Of a stretch of 64,000 nt of DNA, positions 47,201 to 58,800 are shown piece after piece. The notes beneath the pieces were generated by a model. It was not told the origin of the DNA, searched no databases, and was given only the letters and a program-made list of their open reading frames with translations. The translations under genes were made by a program, and so were the position numbers. Origin of the DNA: Sisyra terminalis (Eukaryota > Arthropoda > Insecta > Neuroptera > Sisyridae); assembly GCA_958496175.1 (NCBI GenBank), contig OY292277.1, positions 45,085,050-45,149,049 of the forward strand. The letters run 5' to 3'. Positions within the stretch are counted from its first letter, which is position 1; the number at the start of each line of letters is the position of its first letter.

Positions 47201-50200
47201 TAATGCCGACATGCGAGAAGGTGGAGGTCGCACAATTGAAACCGAGGAGTTAATCATGGCTCCCGAACAACCTGGCGTATGGAAATCGAAAATTGATCTC
47301 AGATCCAAATTAGGCCTAGACGAAGACGTACGAGCTCGTGAAATCCTAAACTCAGTGCAAGCCGTCCGAATTTCGGCGTATTTCAAAGACAGTCGAGGTG
47401 AACGAGCCCATGCCGAAGCTCTTTTCCTGTCACATTTCTCACCAGGAAACCATCACATCAAAGTCACCACATCGACCACGCAAGCCAAAGTTGGGGAATA
47501 CATTATTTTGCATGTGCAAAGCAATTTTTACATCGAAATATTTAACTATGTAATTCTATCGAAAGGAAGTGTACTGTTAACAGGACAAGAAAATATGCAA
47601 AATAATATCAGAACATTTGCTATAACTCTTAGTGCAGAAATGGCACCGGCCGCTACTGTTGTCGTTTGGAATGTTGGACGTTATGGAGATGTTGTCGCTG
47701 ATAGCTTAACATTCCCGGTGAACGGAATTTCAAGAAACAATTTCACAGTTTTTGTTAACAATAAAAAAGCACGTACCGGCGAAAAAGTTGAAGTTGCTAT
47801 TTATGGTGAACCTGGTGCTTATGTTGGATTGTCTGGTATTGATAGGTCATTTTATACAATGCAAGCCGGAAATGAACTAACTTATGCCAATGTAATTACA
47901 AAAATGTTGTCCTTTGACGAACAAATCAATGGAACTCATAAACATACCTGGTATTTCCATGAAGGTGATCCGGACGATTTAATTTATTTCCCTTCATCAA
48001 CTTTTGGAATTGATGCTAATAGAACGTTCGAATATGCTGGTTTAGTTGTGTTTAGCGATGTTTTAATCGCCCGTCGTCCAGACATTTGTAATGCAACCTT
48101 AGGATATGGAGAATGTTTAAATGGACGTTGCTATCGTTTGGATAAACGTTGCGATTATTATCTGGACTGTGAAGATGGTACAGATGAACAAAATTGCCAC
48201 ATTGATAATGGAACAGAATTGGCCAATTTCCGGAAACATCGATTTAATCGAATCCAACGTCAGTATGAAAATGTTTGGCTTTGGAAAGATATCAATATTG
48301 GACCGCACGGCCGTAATGTTTTGACTGTGGATGTCCCTCGACGACCGGTTCACTGGATGATATCTGCGTTTGGATTCAGTCCTACTTTAGGATTTGGAAT
48401 GATTCAACGTGCTATTGAGTATGTGGGAGTTTTGCCGTTTTTCATTAACGTGGAAATGCCAGAAATCTGTCGTCAAGGCGAACAAGTTGGAATTCGTGTG
48501 GCAGTTTTTAATTATATGACCAGTGATATTGAAGCCACTGTGGTTTTGAATGGATCTCCTGATTATCAGTTTGTACATGTTGAAATGGATGGTATTGTTC
48601 GGTCGTATAATCCTCGAACATCTTTTGGAGAACATCAATTTTTTATTTACATCAAAAGTCAAGATGCTGCACTTGTATTTTTACCAATCGTTCCAACAAG
48701 ACTTGGTGATATCTATATAACAATTCATGCTTCTTCGTTAATTGGTAAAGATCAAGTTACTCGAAAACTACACGTTTTAGCCGACGGCTTACCACAACAT
48801 CGTCATCAGTCAATTTTGTTGGATCTTAGCAATCGAGCTTACGCTTTCCAATACATGCATGTGAACGTAACTGAAGATCCAATTATTCCTTACGATATCG
48901 ATCGGTACTATGTTTATGGATCAAACTATGCTCGTGTTTCGGTGGTTGGTGATGTTGTTGGGCCAATTTTCCCAACTATGCCCGTCAATGCCACATCATT
49001 ATTGAATCTTCCAATGGATTCGGCTGAACAAAATATGTTTAGTTTTGCTGCAAACTTGTATACAACTATGTACATGCGTTGGATCAACCAAAGAAACAAC
49101 ACCTTGGAAAAATACTCATTCCATCACTTAAATATTCAATACCAAAGACAATTATCATTCATGAATCCCGACGGATCTTTCAGTCTCTTCCGAAGTGATT
49201 GGAATCAATCATCACCAAGCGTTTGGTTAACAGCATACTGCGCTAAAATATTCCAAGAAGCCGAGTTTTACGAATGGGAAAACTTCCTCTACATCGACCC
49301 TCAAGTGATATCAAAAGCTGTGCGTTGGGTTTTGCAACACCAAAATCCCGAAGGTGCTTTTTACGAAGTTGCGTGGTTACCTGACCGAAAACAAAATCAC
49401 TCTCTTAACTGGCAAAACGATCCAATACGGCAAAGAAATATATCATTAACGGCCCACGTACTTATTACACTGGCTACTGTTAAAGATATCAGTGAAGGCT
49501 TAGCGGCGAAAGTTTCAATCGCCCAGAAAAATGCAATTCTTTGGCTTGAACGAAATATGAAATTGCTGGACCAGTTTGGCGAACCATATGAAATTGCTAT
49601 TGTTGCATACGCTTTGATGTTGAGTAAAGCATCTAATGCGGAAGCCGCCTTTGGGCTATTGGCACGACATTCGAGAAAAGAAGGTGGGTTATTTTATCTA
49701 CTTGTATTATTTTTACGGTCTAATTGTTGAATTTTAGGTGAATATATCTACTGGGGTCGCGAACCTGTACCTTTGCCACCAACAAAAATTGAAAATCAAA
49801 AACCGTTCTTATTGCCACGGCTTCCTTATAAGTACGATGCAGAAAATATTGAAGCAACAGCCTACGCTTTATTAACATATGTAGCTCGACAAGAACCAAT
49901 CGTTGATCCAATTGTTAAATGGTTGAACGCCCAACGTTTAACCGATGGAGGATGGGCATCGACTCAAGTAAATAAATTTAAGCAAAATTGAAAACGTTTT
50001 ACTATTTTTTTTTTATTTTTATTCAAGGATACTGGAGTTGCAATGAAGGCTTTGATTGAATATACTTCTCATTCTCGTCTACGGGATGTTTCATCTTTGA
50101 CTATATCTGTCGAAGCTACATCTCTGCCAGGTCAAACGAAAACTCTTTACGTTACCGACAAAAATTTGGCTCAGTTACAATCGATTGAGATCCCGCATGC

Positions 50201-51522
50201 TTGGGGTACAGTGAAAGTACATGCCAAAGGAGCCGGTTATGCTATTTTGCAAATGTCTGTTCAATACAATGTTGATATTCAAAAGTTCCAAACCGAACCT
50301 CCAGTTCGAGCTTTTGATTTACAAACAGACGCTCGATTCCACGGCAGAAATCAGTCTCATATTACCTACACAAGTTGTCAAAAGTAAGTTAAATTTCTAG
50401 AATTAAGCCTCTCTTCGAGGCAATTCAAGATGTGGCCAGTTAATTTTTCTACTATGAAGTCTAGGATTTCAATTCTTTTTATTGTCCTGGATATTTCCAT
50501 CTTAAAATTAAGTTTAAAATTTTCAAAAAATCTCCAGTTTTTTCAATGCACTCGATCAAAAGCAAGTGAAGCAAGGATATTAATGGTTTGATTTACAAGA
50601 GTGTTAAGGACCTATGGGGCGAAAATGAAATATATTCATACTGCAGACAATTTATATCACAGTACAAACATTTCCAGTAAAATAGGTTGTAAAGACTCCA
50701 AGCTCAAAGGGGGTAGATCTAATGAAAAGCCAAGTTTCTAAGTCCTAATTCTATCAAACCAATTTGATCAAAAAGTATGGGTTGACTTTACATGAATAAA
50801 GATCAGTTAGACCATCGTATTCCAAGAAAAACAAGTCTTAAATTTGTATGATTCAGGCAAAGTTAGGAATACGGTTGTTAAAAGAAATAATTTTCAACAT
50901 ATTTCAAAAATATTTAATACTTTTGCAGGTGGACAAATGTAAATGAGTCTATACGCTCAGGAATGGCTATTCTCGATGTAACTATCCCTACTGGATACAT
51001 TATTCAACAGCAGGACTTGGACGCGTACATTTTATCAAGACAAGTACGAAATTTACAAAGAGCTCGATTCTTAGAACAAAAAGTCTTGTTCTATTTCGAT
51101 TATGTAAGTTAAAACATTTAGTTTCCCAAATAATTTAGTATTCTATATAAAAATATTTCTAGCTGGATGAAGAAGCGACCTGTGTTAATTTTACGATAGA
51201 ACGATGGTTCCCTGTCGCTAACATGTCTCGGTACTTACCGATTCGGGTCTACGATTATTATGCTCCTGGTACGTAACAATTAAAATATTAAACCACAAAA
51301 AGTTATCATAATTTTTTCATTACAGAACGATTTAATGAGACAATTTTCGATGCCTTACCAACATACTTGTTGAACATTTGCGAAGTATGCGGTAGCAGTC
51401 AATGTCCGTATTGTCCCATTTACAATATGGCCATCACTTTACCAATTCCCATTCTCACTTTATTAATCGTCGTCTTTTTCCACGTTTTTCGACATCTAAG
51501 ACAGCCACACACGTTTTTATAG
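44247..51522 (+). CDS. Mcr: Macroglobulin complement-related protein (Mcr/TEP6-like), thioester site lost
   Basis: Eleven coding exons: 44247-44761, 44819-44999, 45059-45676, 45735-45803, 46474-46698, 47127-49683, 49738-49967, 50028-50383, 50929-51103, 51163-51268, 51326-51522. Phases agree and give 1742 aa. In order: signal peptide (about 1-33), an Asn/Pro/Tyr-rich stretch (about 35-165), macroglobulin domains (VQLDKPVYKQGELVRFRAIP near 275), an LDL-receptor class A domain (residues about 857-893, six Cys, DCEDGTDEQNC), the alpha-helical TED domain, and a C-terminal hydrophobic segment (ITLPIPILTLLIVVFF) after a CEVC.SSQCPYC cluster. In place of the thioester GCGEQ it has DSAEQ (residues about 1167-1171). 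LDLa plus lost thioester identifies the Mcr branch. In Drosophila, Mcr is needed for septate junctions and is linked to phagocytosis. The upstream AG at 44240-44241 shows a 5'UTR intron. Confidence 0.93.
46057..46238. mobile_element. hAT-type MITE in Mcr intron 4
   Basis: 182 bp with ends CAGTGGTTCTTAATCTGGGTTC and AAGATTAAGAACCACTG. Flanks GTCTAGGT and TTCTAGTT agree at 6 of 8 positions. GGGTTCG-rich interior. Confidence 0.8.
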
Positions 51523-52913
51523 GAATTTGTAAGGATAAAAATGTTATATGTTAATGTACAAAAGAAAGTAGATCTTAATTTTTTATATTTATGGAGGAGA
51601 TTTCGGAATCTCATTTATTTCGATTGGAACATTTTTTATAATGCTCGTTAAGAATCTCATACGATTGAGAATTATTTTTATATGAATGATACGGTCAGTA
51701 ATGGTCTTTACATTTGTAAAAGAATCGAAAGAATCCCAATAGAAATTGAGAATAATTTAATCAAGTTGAACATAAGACGCATTGTCATGTATGTATTTTT
51801 AATTTCTGGTGCAGTTTTTATTTGATAATTTAATCCAACTCTTGTTTGTACCCTTTGGAAATTGCATTCTTTTTAAGCTCATCAATTTACTTATTCAAAC
51901 TTACATCAATTTTTATTGTTGATTCTACTTTATTAATTTTTTTTAATAGTTTTTAAATAACGCTGCCATTTGTAAGTGGTTTGAAATTGTAAAGATCTAA
52001 CGCATCAAAAGTCCGAACAAAATGAAGATCTGATATTTTAGTCGATTTGTATTTGCAATTGTTTTTCTTTCTTCTAAAGCTAAACCTTTTTTTAATCTAT
52101 AAGTAATCAATTTCAATTAAGGTAGTTCGAGCATCGCCCTCTATCAAAAATATTTCATTAATCTATTCCTTTCCCCATAAGATCAACGTTAAATATGTCT
52201 TTGAATTTTAATATTTTATTAACAACTCGCATTCTACCTGGATAATTTTTATAACCGGTTTGGACATATTGAATCTATGTTTACAATAAATTAAGAACAA
52301 ATTTCTGCGAAGCTCATACTACCGTAAGTTAATATAAACGGTGTCTTTCTAAAACTCCTACAAGTCTTCCAAAGAAGAATTTTCTTTTATTTTTTTTTTT
52401 CAAAAATTGTTTACTTATAGGTCATAATAAAATTTCTTTCACCTAAAATAGTATTGTAAAAAAATCGTAAGTTTAATTTTCTCTCAAATTTTTCAGTTTG
52501 TTCAAATTTTAACTTAACTCATATTAAGGTAAACATATTGTTCAAAGTTAAAAAATTTAGATTTTAAATGTGTTATATATAAAAATTGAGCATTTTTTTA
52601 AAATTAAATTTGCTCATTAGTCTCAATAAAAAAAGAACCGTCCAATAGTAATTATAGTCATTTGAGAAATTAGGATAAGTTAGAGTGATCCAAATTCATA
52701 AAATTAATTTTTAAATAAAACAATTATTTGTACAAAATATAAATATTTTTATGAATTTGAATCGATTCAATTTTAATTATATTAAAATTCTTTCTATATA
52801 AATATATTTACATTTTTCTGATAGCCTTTTTATATTGTGTACATTTTTCATGTTTTTTTTTTAATATTATAATTTTTTTTACTAGACAGAAATATAAACT
52901 TGGAACACCGATG
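51523..52913. other. Intergenic region between convergent Mcr and RBFA-like genes
   Basis: Holds the 3'UTRs of both genes. AATAAA occurs at 52285-52290 and 52426-52431 on the plus strand and could end Mcr transcripts. Otherwise strongly AT-rich and featureless. Confidence 0.45.
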
Positions 52914-55078
52914 TTACTTTGAATTTTTGTCCTCAATTTCCTCGATATAATCGTTATCGTCCAATTCTATATTTTCGTCATTTTCCACTTCCTCCATCAA
53001 ATGTTCCACGTAGGCACTATTTTCCGTTTTTGGCTTTTTCAGTTCGCGAATTGCCTTCATTTTATCAATGTACCGTTTCCGCAAAAAGCTGGCTAGCGCT
53101 TCCCTTTGACCGGCAATCGTTCCGTTCGGCAATGTAGAGTAATTGGGATCACTACGCCAAGAATTGTCTGGACTAGGATTGGACTCCTTGCGGTGAAGTG
53201 CTTGAGCTTTTTTCACATTCCTTTTTATCTGCGAGAAAAAAAGGTATGAAAGTCAAAACATTAGGCCATAAGAACTATTAGGAATAAGGAAATATACGTG
53301 AATTATAAATCAAATCCAGATCATGTATAATCTGAATTTTTCATAACACTACATACTTTTTCCATTATAAAATAATGATCCAACCCGAATATATCATGGC
53401 GCATTTCAGGTAATGGTTCGTCTGTTTGTTCTAACTCTTCAGATTCCTCGATTTTTTTAATTTGATCTTTAACAGCTTCGGGCAAAGTTGTGTTTAATGT
53501 AAATTCCGATTTCAAGCGATGACCAAGTTCTACAGGGATATGATCCTCCCCAAAGTCAGCTTTAGCCAAACGCACATCTACTTCGGCTATTTTTGCATAT
53601 TCCTTATCTAGAATTTCAGATATCAATATCATAAATCGGAAACTTAAATTTATTGCGGGTAAGTTTAACCTTTGACAAAGTTAATTTTTGGAACTACTCC
53701 CATCACTCGTAATTGGGATAATTCATGCCGTAATGCACCAGCATTTTTCAACAATGTTTTATCAATATTTTCATCAATTTCAGTTCCTTTAGCCAACCAA
53801 AATACGTTAACTTCACTGAAGTTTGGAGTTATTTGAACCTAAGAACATAAGCAATTTAAAATGATATGGTTTAAAATATTAAACAAATCAAGATTCCAAT
53901 GCCGCCAAGCCTGCATTATTGGAAAATAATTTTTATAACCGATGCTATTTAAGCTATATACATTAATATATATTCACTTTATACTACGTTCTTGGAACCC
54001 AAGAGTTATCAATTATGCCTGGAAAACGAGGAAAGCTGATTAGATCAAGGAGAGTTCAATGAATTTCGCTAAAATTACGATGAAAATTTTCTCAAAAAGA
54101 AAGAAGTTATATGAAAGAAAGAAAGAAGTTATATGTTTCAAGGATTAAATAATTCTATGATTATCTAAATATCATCTAAGTTTCAAAAGAATCTTTGAGA
54201 AAATCTTATTTGAACATCCTTATAGGCAGTAAGTAATCATACAAACTAGGTGGTGACCCTCTGCTCACTTCGCTCGTTAAGTCAAATATTTGAACGTAAA
54301 ATTATATTATTTAAATTAAGAAGATTATACTTCTAATATTTTATTTTTAATTATATCTCATTTTCTTTCAGTTGAATTCTGTTGTCATAGATCTTAAATT
54401 CATCGTACAACAATTGATTCTTACACATTATGCTAATAAAAGTAATTGTTTTAAAGCCTGTATGCCACTGTTATGAAAACAGGAGCATGTTGCTCTTCGT
54501 ATCAACCACGTAATGGTTGGAGATGAAAAAAACCTTTTTTTAAATCATAAAAAACAATACAACCCCGTGACTTAAATGCCCATACACCACGTATTCGAGC
54601 TTCTTAAAGTTCTGTAAGCCTGGCGGCTCTGGATAGTAGTCTTATTATCAGTATTTTATATTTACTCTTGAAACTTCGATTCCTTTGCCTAGAAATTCAT
54701 GAGACATACTCCCTGTTGCCATTATATCCGTAATATATCTCATAAACAACTTATTAAGAACAGTAATTCGCTTCGCATTTATCGATTTACCTCCTTCGAG
54801 TGCACCTTTTGTTAGAGCACTTGCCGTTGGAAGAACCGGCGGTGCTTGATTTTCGGATGCCAAATACCATTTTCTATATAATTCAAAATAAAAATAAAAT
54901 TCTTTTCTTTAAAATATATATGGGGTTCAATCAAAAACTACCTTTTCTTCGAGGAGATACCAAGTATTTTATTTAGGAGTTTTCCCTGACGATTTGAATA
55001 TTTGTTGTTGTTAACATTACTAGTTGAAATTAATCGCACTAAAGTACAACTGGAACATTTTAGTAAACTTAAATTCAT
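52914..55078 (-). CDS. Mitochondrial ribosome-binding factor A (RBFA-like)
   Basis: Five exons on the minus strand: 55078-54942, 54873-54666, 53838-53670, 53607-53357, 53228-52914. Phases agree and give 359 aa ending TAA. The N-terminus (MNLSLLKCSSCTLVRLIST) is basic/hydroxylated without acids, as in mitochondrial targeting peptides. Residues about 85-190 form the RbfA KH-like fold: ITVLNKLFMRYITDIM, then GIEVSRVQITPNFSEVNVFW, then GALRHELSQLRVMGVVPKINF. The C-terminal part is acidic (DENIELDDNDYIEEIED). Family role: RBFA binds the small-subunit 12S rRNA and helps its maturation in mitochondria. Exons 1 and 3 were placed by splice signals. The donor of exon 3 (GTTAAA) is unusual. Divergent from Rbf. 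Confidence 0.88.
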
Positions 55079-55474
55079 TCTTTAGCAATAAATATTTTGC
55101 GTTTATTTTAAAAATAACTTGAGTTATTAAAGGATCTATTTGAGGTTACAATAACTAATTTTTTCATAAATTGATTATATTTTAAGAAAAGTGGTTTTTC
55201 ACAATTTCTAGTATTAAAACTACGATTAAAGGATTAATAGTTCATTTTGTACAGGATTTATTAAAATTTAAATAAAATAATTCTGCCGGGAATTATTTTA
55301 AAATAGATTCATTCTTTGCATATATATCTTTTCTTTTTTAATGAATAGATTATTCGTATGATAGATAAAGTAAGACGATTAAATGTACGTAAAAATCGAA
55401 TGCATGCGAGGTGTTTGTAGTTGCAAGTTTCGACGCTGGTTAGCGGTAGTGATTGATAATTACAAGTGATAAAA

Positions 55475-55483
55475 GTTGGCGCG
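55475..55483. promoter_or_regulatory. E2F-like site 1
   Basis: GTTGGCGCG, preceded by AAAA, resembles the E2F consensus TTTSSCGC. It lies 361 bp before the Rbf start codon. Confidence 0.45.
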
Positions 55484-55660
55484 ATAAAATTATTACGTAA
55501 AAATAATTGTTAATTAATGCAATTATTGGCATAACATTATTTTGAAAAATAAATTCAAATAATTTGAAGATTCTTTTTTTATCGGACGACCAACCGTTAG
55601 GCAGTGATAAGAAATAGCGTTATTAAATGTGGCATTTCTATTGATTGGCGTTGTATTACT

Positions 55661-55671
55661 TTTGGCGCCAA
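55661..55671. promoter_or_regulatory. E2F-like site 2 (near-palindromic)
   Basis: TTTGGCGCCAA matches the high-affinity palindromic E2F site TTTGGCGCCAAA except for the last base. It lies about 173 bp before the Rbf start codon. Vertebrate RB1 and p107 promoters are known E2F targets. Confidence 0.6.
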
Positions 55672-55843
55672 TTCATCTTCACAAATAGGCACACCCATAA
55701 AAATTGCCGCATTTTAATAGTTCTGTAGGAGTTTACGTTTGGTGGCAATTGAGTGAGGTTGTTATCAGTAGTTTTTATGTTATTTGTGTTGGAAAAAACA
55801 TTTTCTACAAAGGAAAGATCGTTTTTAGGAAACCTGAGTAAAC

Positions 55844-58800
55844 ATGGAGTCATCAGTCACCCCTGTGGTCGACAAAAATGATCTGAAAAGTAAATTTGAT
55901 GAAATCATTCGAGCGTTGAATTTGGACGCAGAATTGGGAAAAGATTCTTGGACCACTTATCTACGAATAAAAGAGAACTATGTTTTAGATGTAAGTAATT
56001 TATTTTCTGTTATAACTTAAGATATTCCTTTAATGACAAATTACTAATTTAGGGTGATCAAATTCTATGGCTGGGCTGTGCTTTATATATAGCTTTACAA
56101 AAAGTTACGACTCCACCAGTGGGAAATTCAAATAGTTATGCTCATGGAAATGGAGTCAACTTAAATCGACTCTTAAATCTTTGTAATTTAAGGTATATAA
56201 ACTATTTTTGTTATTATATTATATACAACACACAAAATTAAATTAATGATTTTTCTTAGCTTGGACATCTTTTTTAATAAATGTCAATTATGGATGGATA
56301 TGTTGAATATGCCTGTGGAATATCGAAAATCCATGGAACAATTGGAACGTAATTTTCAAGTTTCAATTGTGATTTTCAAGAAATATCAAAGAATATTCGG
56401 CGACCTGTTCGTAAAACCCACTACAAATCAACCAAACTATACGACTTCACGTAAAAAGAAGTATGCATTTCCTTTTTATCTATACAAAATTTTTTAAAAT
56501 TTATTATAAATAAAAATCATTAAGTTATTTAAAATCAGAGTCCTCGAAAGACCAATTGAATAAATCAGGTTATTTAATGAGTATAATACGCTCACAATAA
56601 ATGGTTATTTTTAGCTCTTCAAACGTAGGTGCTGAATGAAGGGTTTTGTTTTATAATTTTTTAAACATTCAAAGAAAACCACTGTATGAAAATTAGCTAC
56701 AGTACCTACTTACAAGAGAGGGATGTACTGTCCCTTCCCGTTGGGAGCTACTAATCTAAAGTTACATCTCGAAAAATAAATTTTTAAAGTTTTATGGATC
56801 AATTTACTTTATTGTTTCTCAATTTCGCTATCGTTTCGTCACGTACCGTGACTTCTTTAGCCATGTAATACATAAACATAGAAAAGACAATACAATATAC
56901 AATTTGTACCTTGAAATAATAAATATAAAATTAACACAAATGCCAATGCAAGTATAATTACAACAAAAATTCAATTTATCAGACTGACTAATGTCTATTT
57001 ATTTATTTGAATTGTTGTTGCAATTATAATAGAATTGATATTTGTGTTAATTTTTATTTCTTATTTCAAGGTACAAATTGTATTATCTTTTATATGTTTA
57101 TGTATTAGATGTCTGAGAAAGTCACGATACGTGACGAAACGTACCACGGTAAAAACAGACGAAACGGTAAAAACAGAAATATAGAATTTGGACGAATTAT
57201 TGTTTCAACAGATTGTATCTCAAAAATATTTTTCTTAGAACTGATTAAAATCTGTAATCAAGAAGTTTTATTCTTATATCTTTTATAAATAAGGCCGAGA
57301 AAGGCGAATTTTGTCTGGAAAGCTAGAAAAATTTAGGAAATTTGTGTTGAGGAAAAAAACGGGACACTGCATTACAGCATGCTGTTACATGTGCGATATG
57401 TTCGTTCGGTTTTTCCGGTTTAGGGAAAAACGACTGAGAAATTTAATGTCTTTAGCTTAAGAAACTTTATTGATTTTTCATTTAGGAAAATTATTTAATG
57501 GATTCGGCTTATTTTTTAGAACCCAACCGTGCAATAGTAATCAACTCTTCGAGTTTAGTTGGACATTGTTCGTTTTGTTAAAAAACAATGCACCCGATTT
57601 GGTTACGTCATATCATTACCTTTTGGCCTGCTGCAGTTTCATTTATATCAACGTTGTAAAATCCAATCGTCTTGATTTGTTAAATCCAACGTTTCCAGGT
57701 TTGTAAATAAATAAAATAAAATGCTTTTATCTAACCATTATTCTGAATTAACTTTTTAAGGTTTCCCTAAAGACTCGTCAGATGTTGATGACAATACTCA
57801 TTCCATTTTGAACATAATAATCGAAAAGTATGATGGAAGTTCGCTTGATATCAAGGATGTTTATGAGTACTTTTGGAAGAAACAAATTTCTTCGCTGATG
57901 CTAAATAAAAAAGCAGTTTTGCGAGGCGATTCTAAAACGTTAACAGGCATTTTAGATCCGGTGATATTTGATCAAAATTTCAAGTCAATCAGTGATCATT
58001 ATGGAGAAAAAATTTTAAAGAACGGAAAGTTCGATGAGCGAATATTTTTGGGTACATATTTTTCCTTATTTGTTTCCAACGTTCTTTCCTTTGTCAAATA
58101 CAGTTCCTTCTCTATCGATCACTCATTTTAAAATATTATTTTACATGATTGCTTTTTTAGGTAATGATTATATTGTACAAATTGCATCTCTTATTCGTCC
58201 CAAAGATAATGTTAATAATACTCCAACTGCACCAATTACAAATTTGGCTGTAAGTATTTATCTTCCATATAATGTCAATAAAAACCAGTGATATTGGCAT
58301 ATCATTTCAAAAGTTGTGAAAAATAATGCCTTAACTTTAACAACCAGTAAAATACTACTTTTAATATATTAAATATCTTTACTATGTTTTCACTACTTTT
58401 GAAATGACATATAAAAACATTACTGGTTCTCCATCTAAAACTTCTAAACATTTTTTTTTTCTGTAGCATTTAACTATTGGTACACCTTTAAGTAATCTGA
58501 GCTACGTCAACAATTATCCTAGATGTGCGCCTTTGTCGGTGTTAACGACATCAGCTAATAATGTCGCCAATTTATACACTTTAGTCGGAGGACTTTCACC
58601 TGAACCATCTGAAGTCCTCAAGCAATTTGTCAGCAAAAGCTGTTCTAAATCTTCAAATGAAAAATGTTTGGAAACTGTTCAATCTGTTTACGATAGTTTA
58701 GCTCAATCGTTTTTTGCAAATTCAAATAGTGCAAAAATAAAATTGAATCCTGCCCAAAAATTGTTTATACAGAAGTTATTTTACAAATTCTTGGAATCAA

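Larger units (their letters stand above)
55079..55843. promoter_or_regulatory. Shared bidirectional promoter region of RBFA-like and Rbf genes
   Basis: 765 bp separate the two start codons, which face away from each other. Two E2F-like sites lie on the Rbf side (listed separately). No TATA box stands out for either gene. Confidence 0.55.

Noticed and set aside
56451..56497. Extension of Rbf exon 3 past 56450
   Set aside because: Using the GT at 56461 makes the next exon start with a stop within four codons; the GT at 56451 restores the p107-like reading frame.
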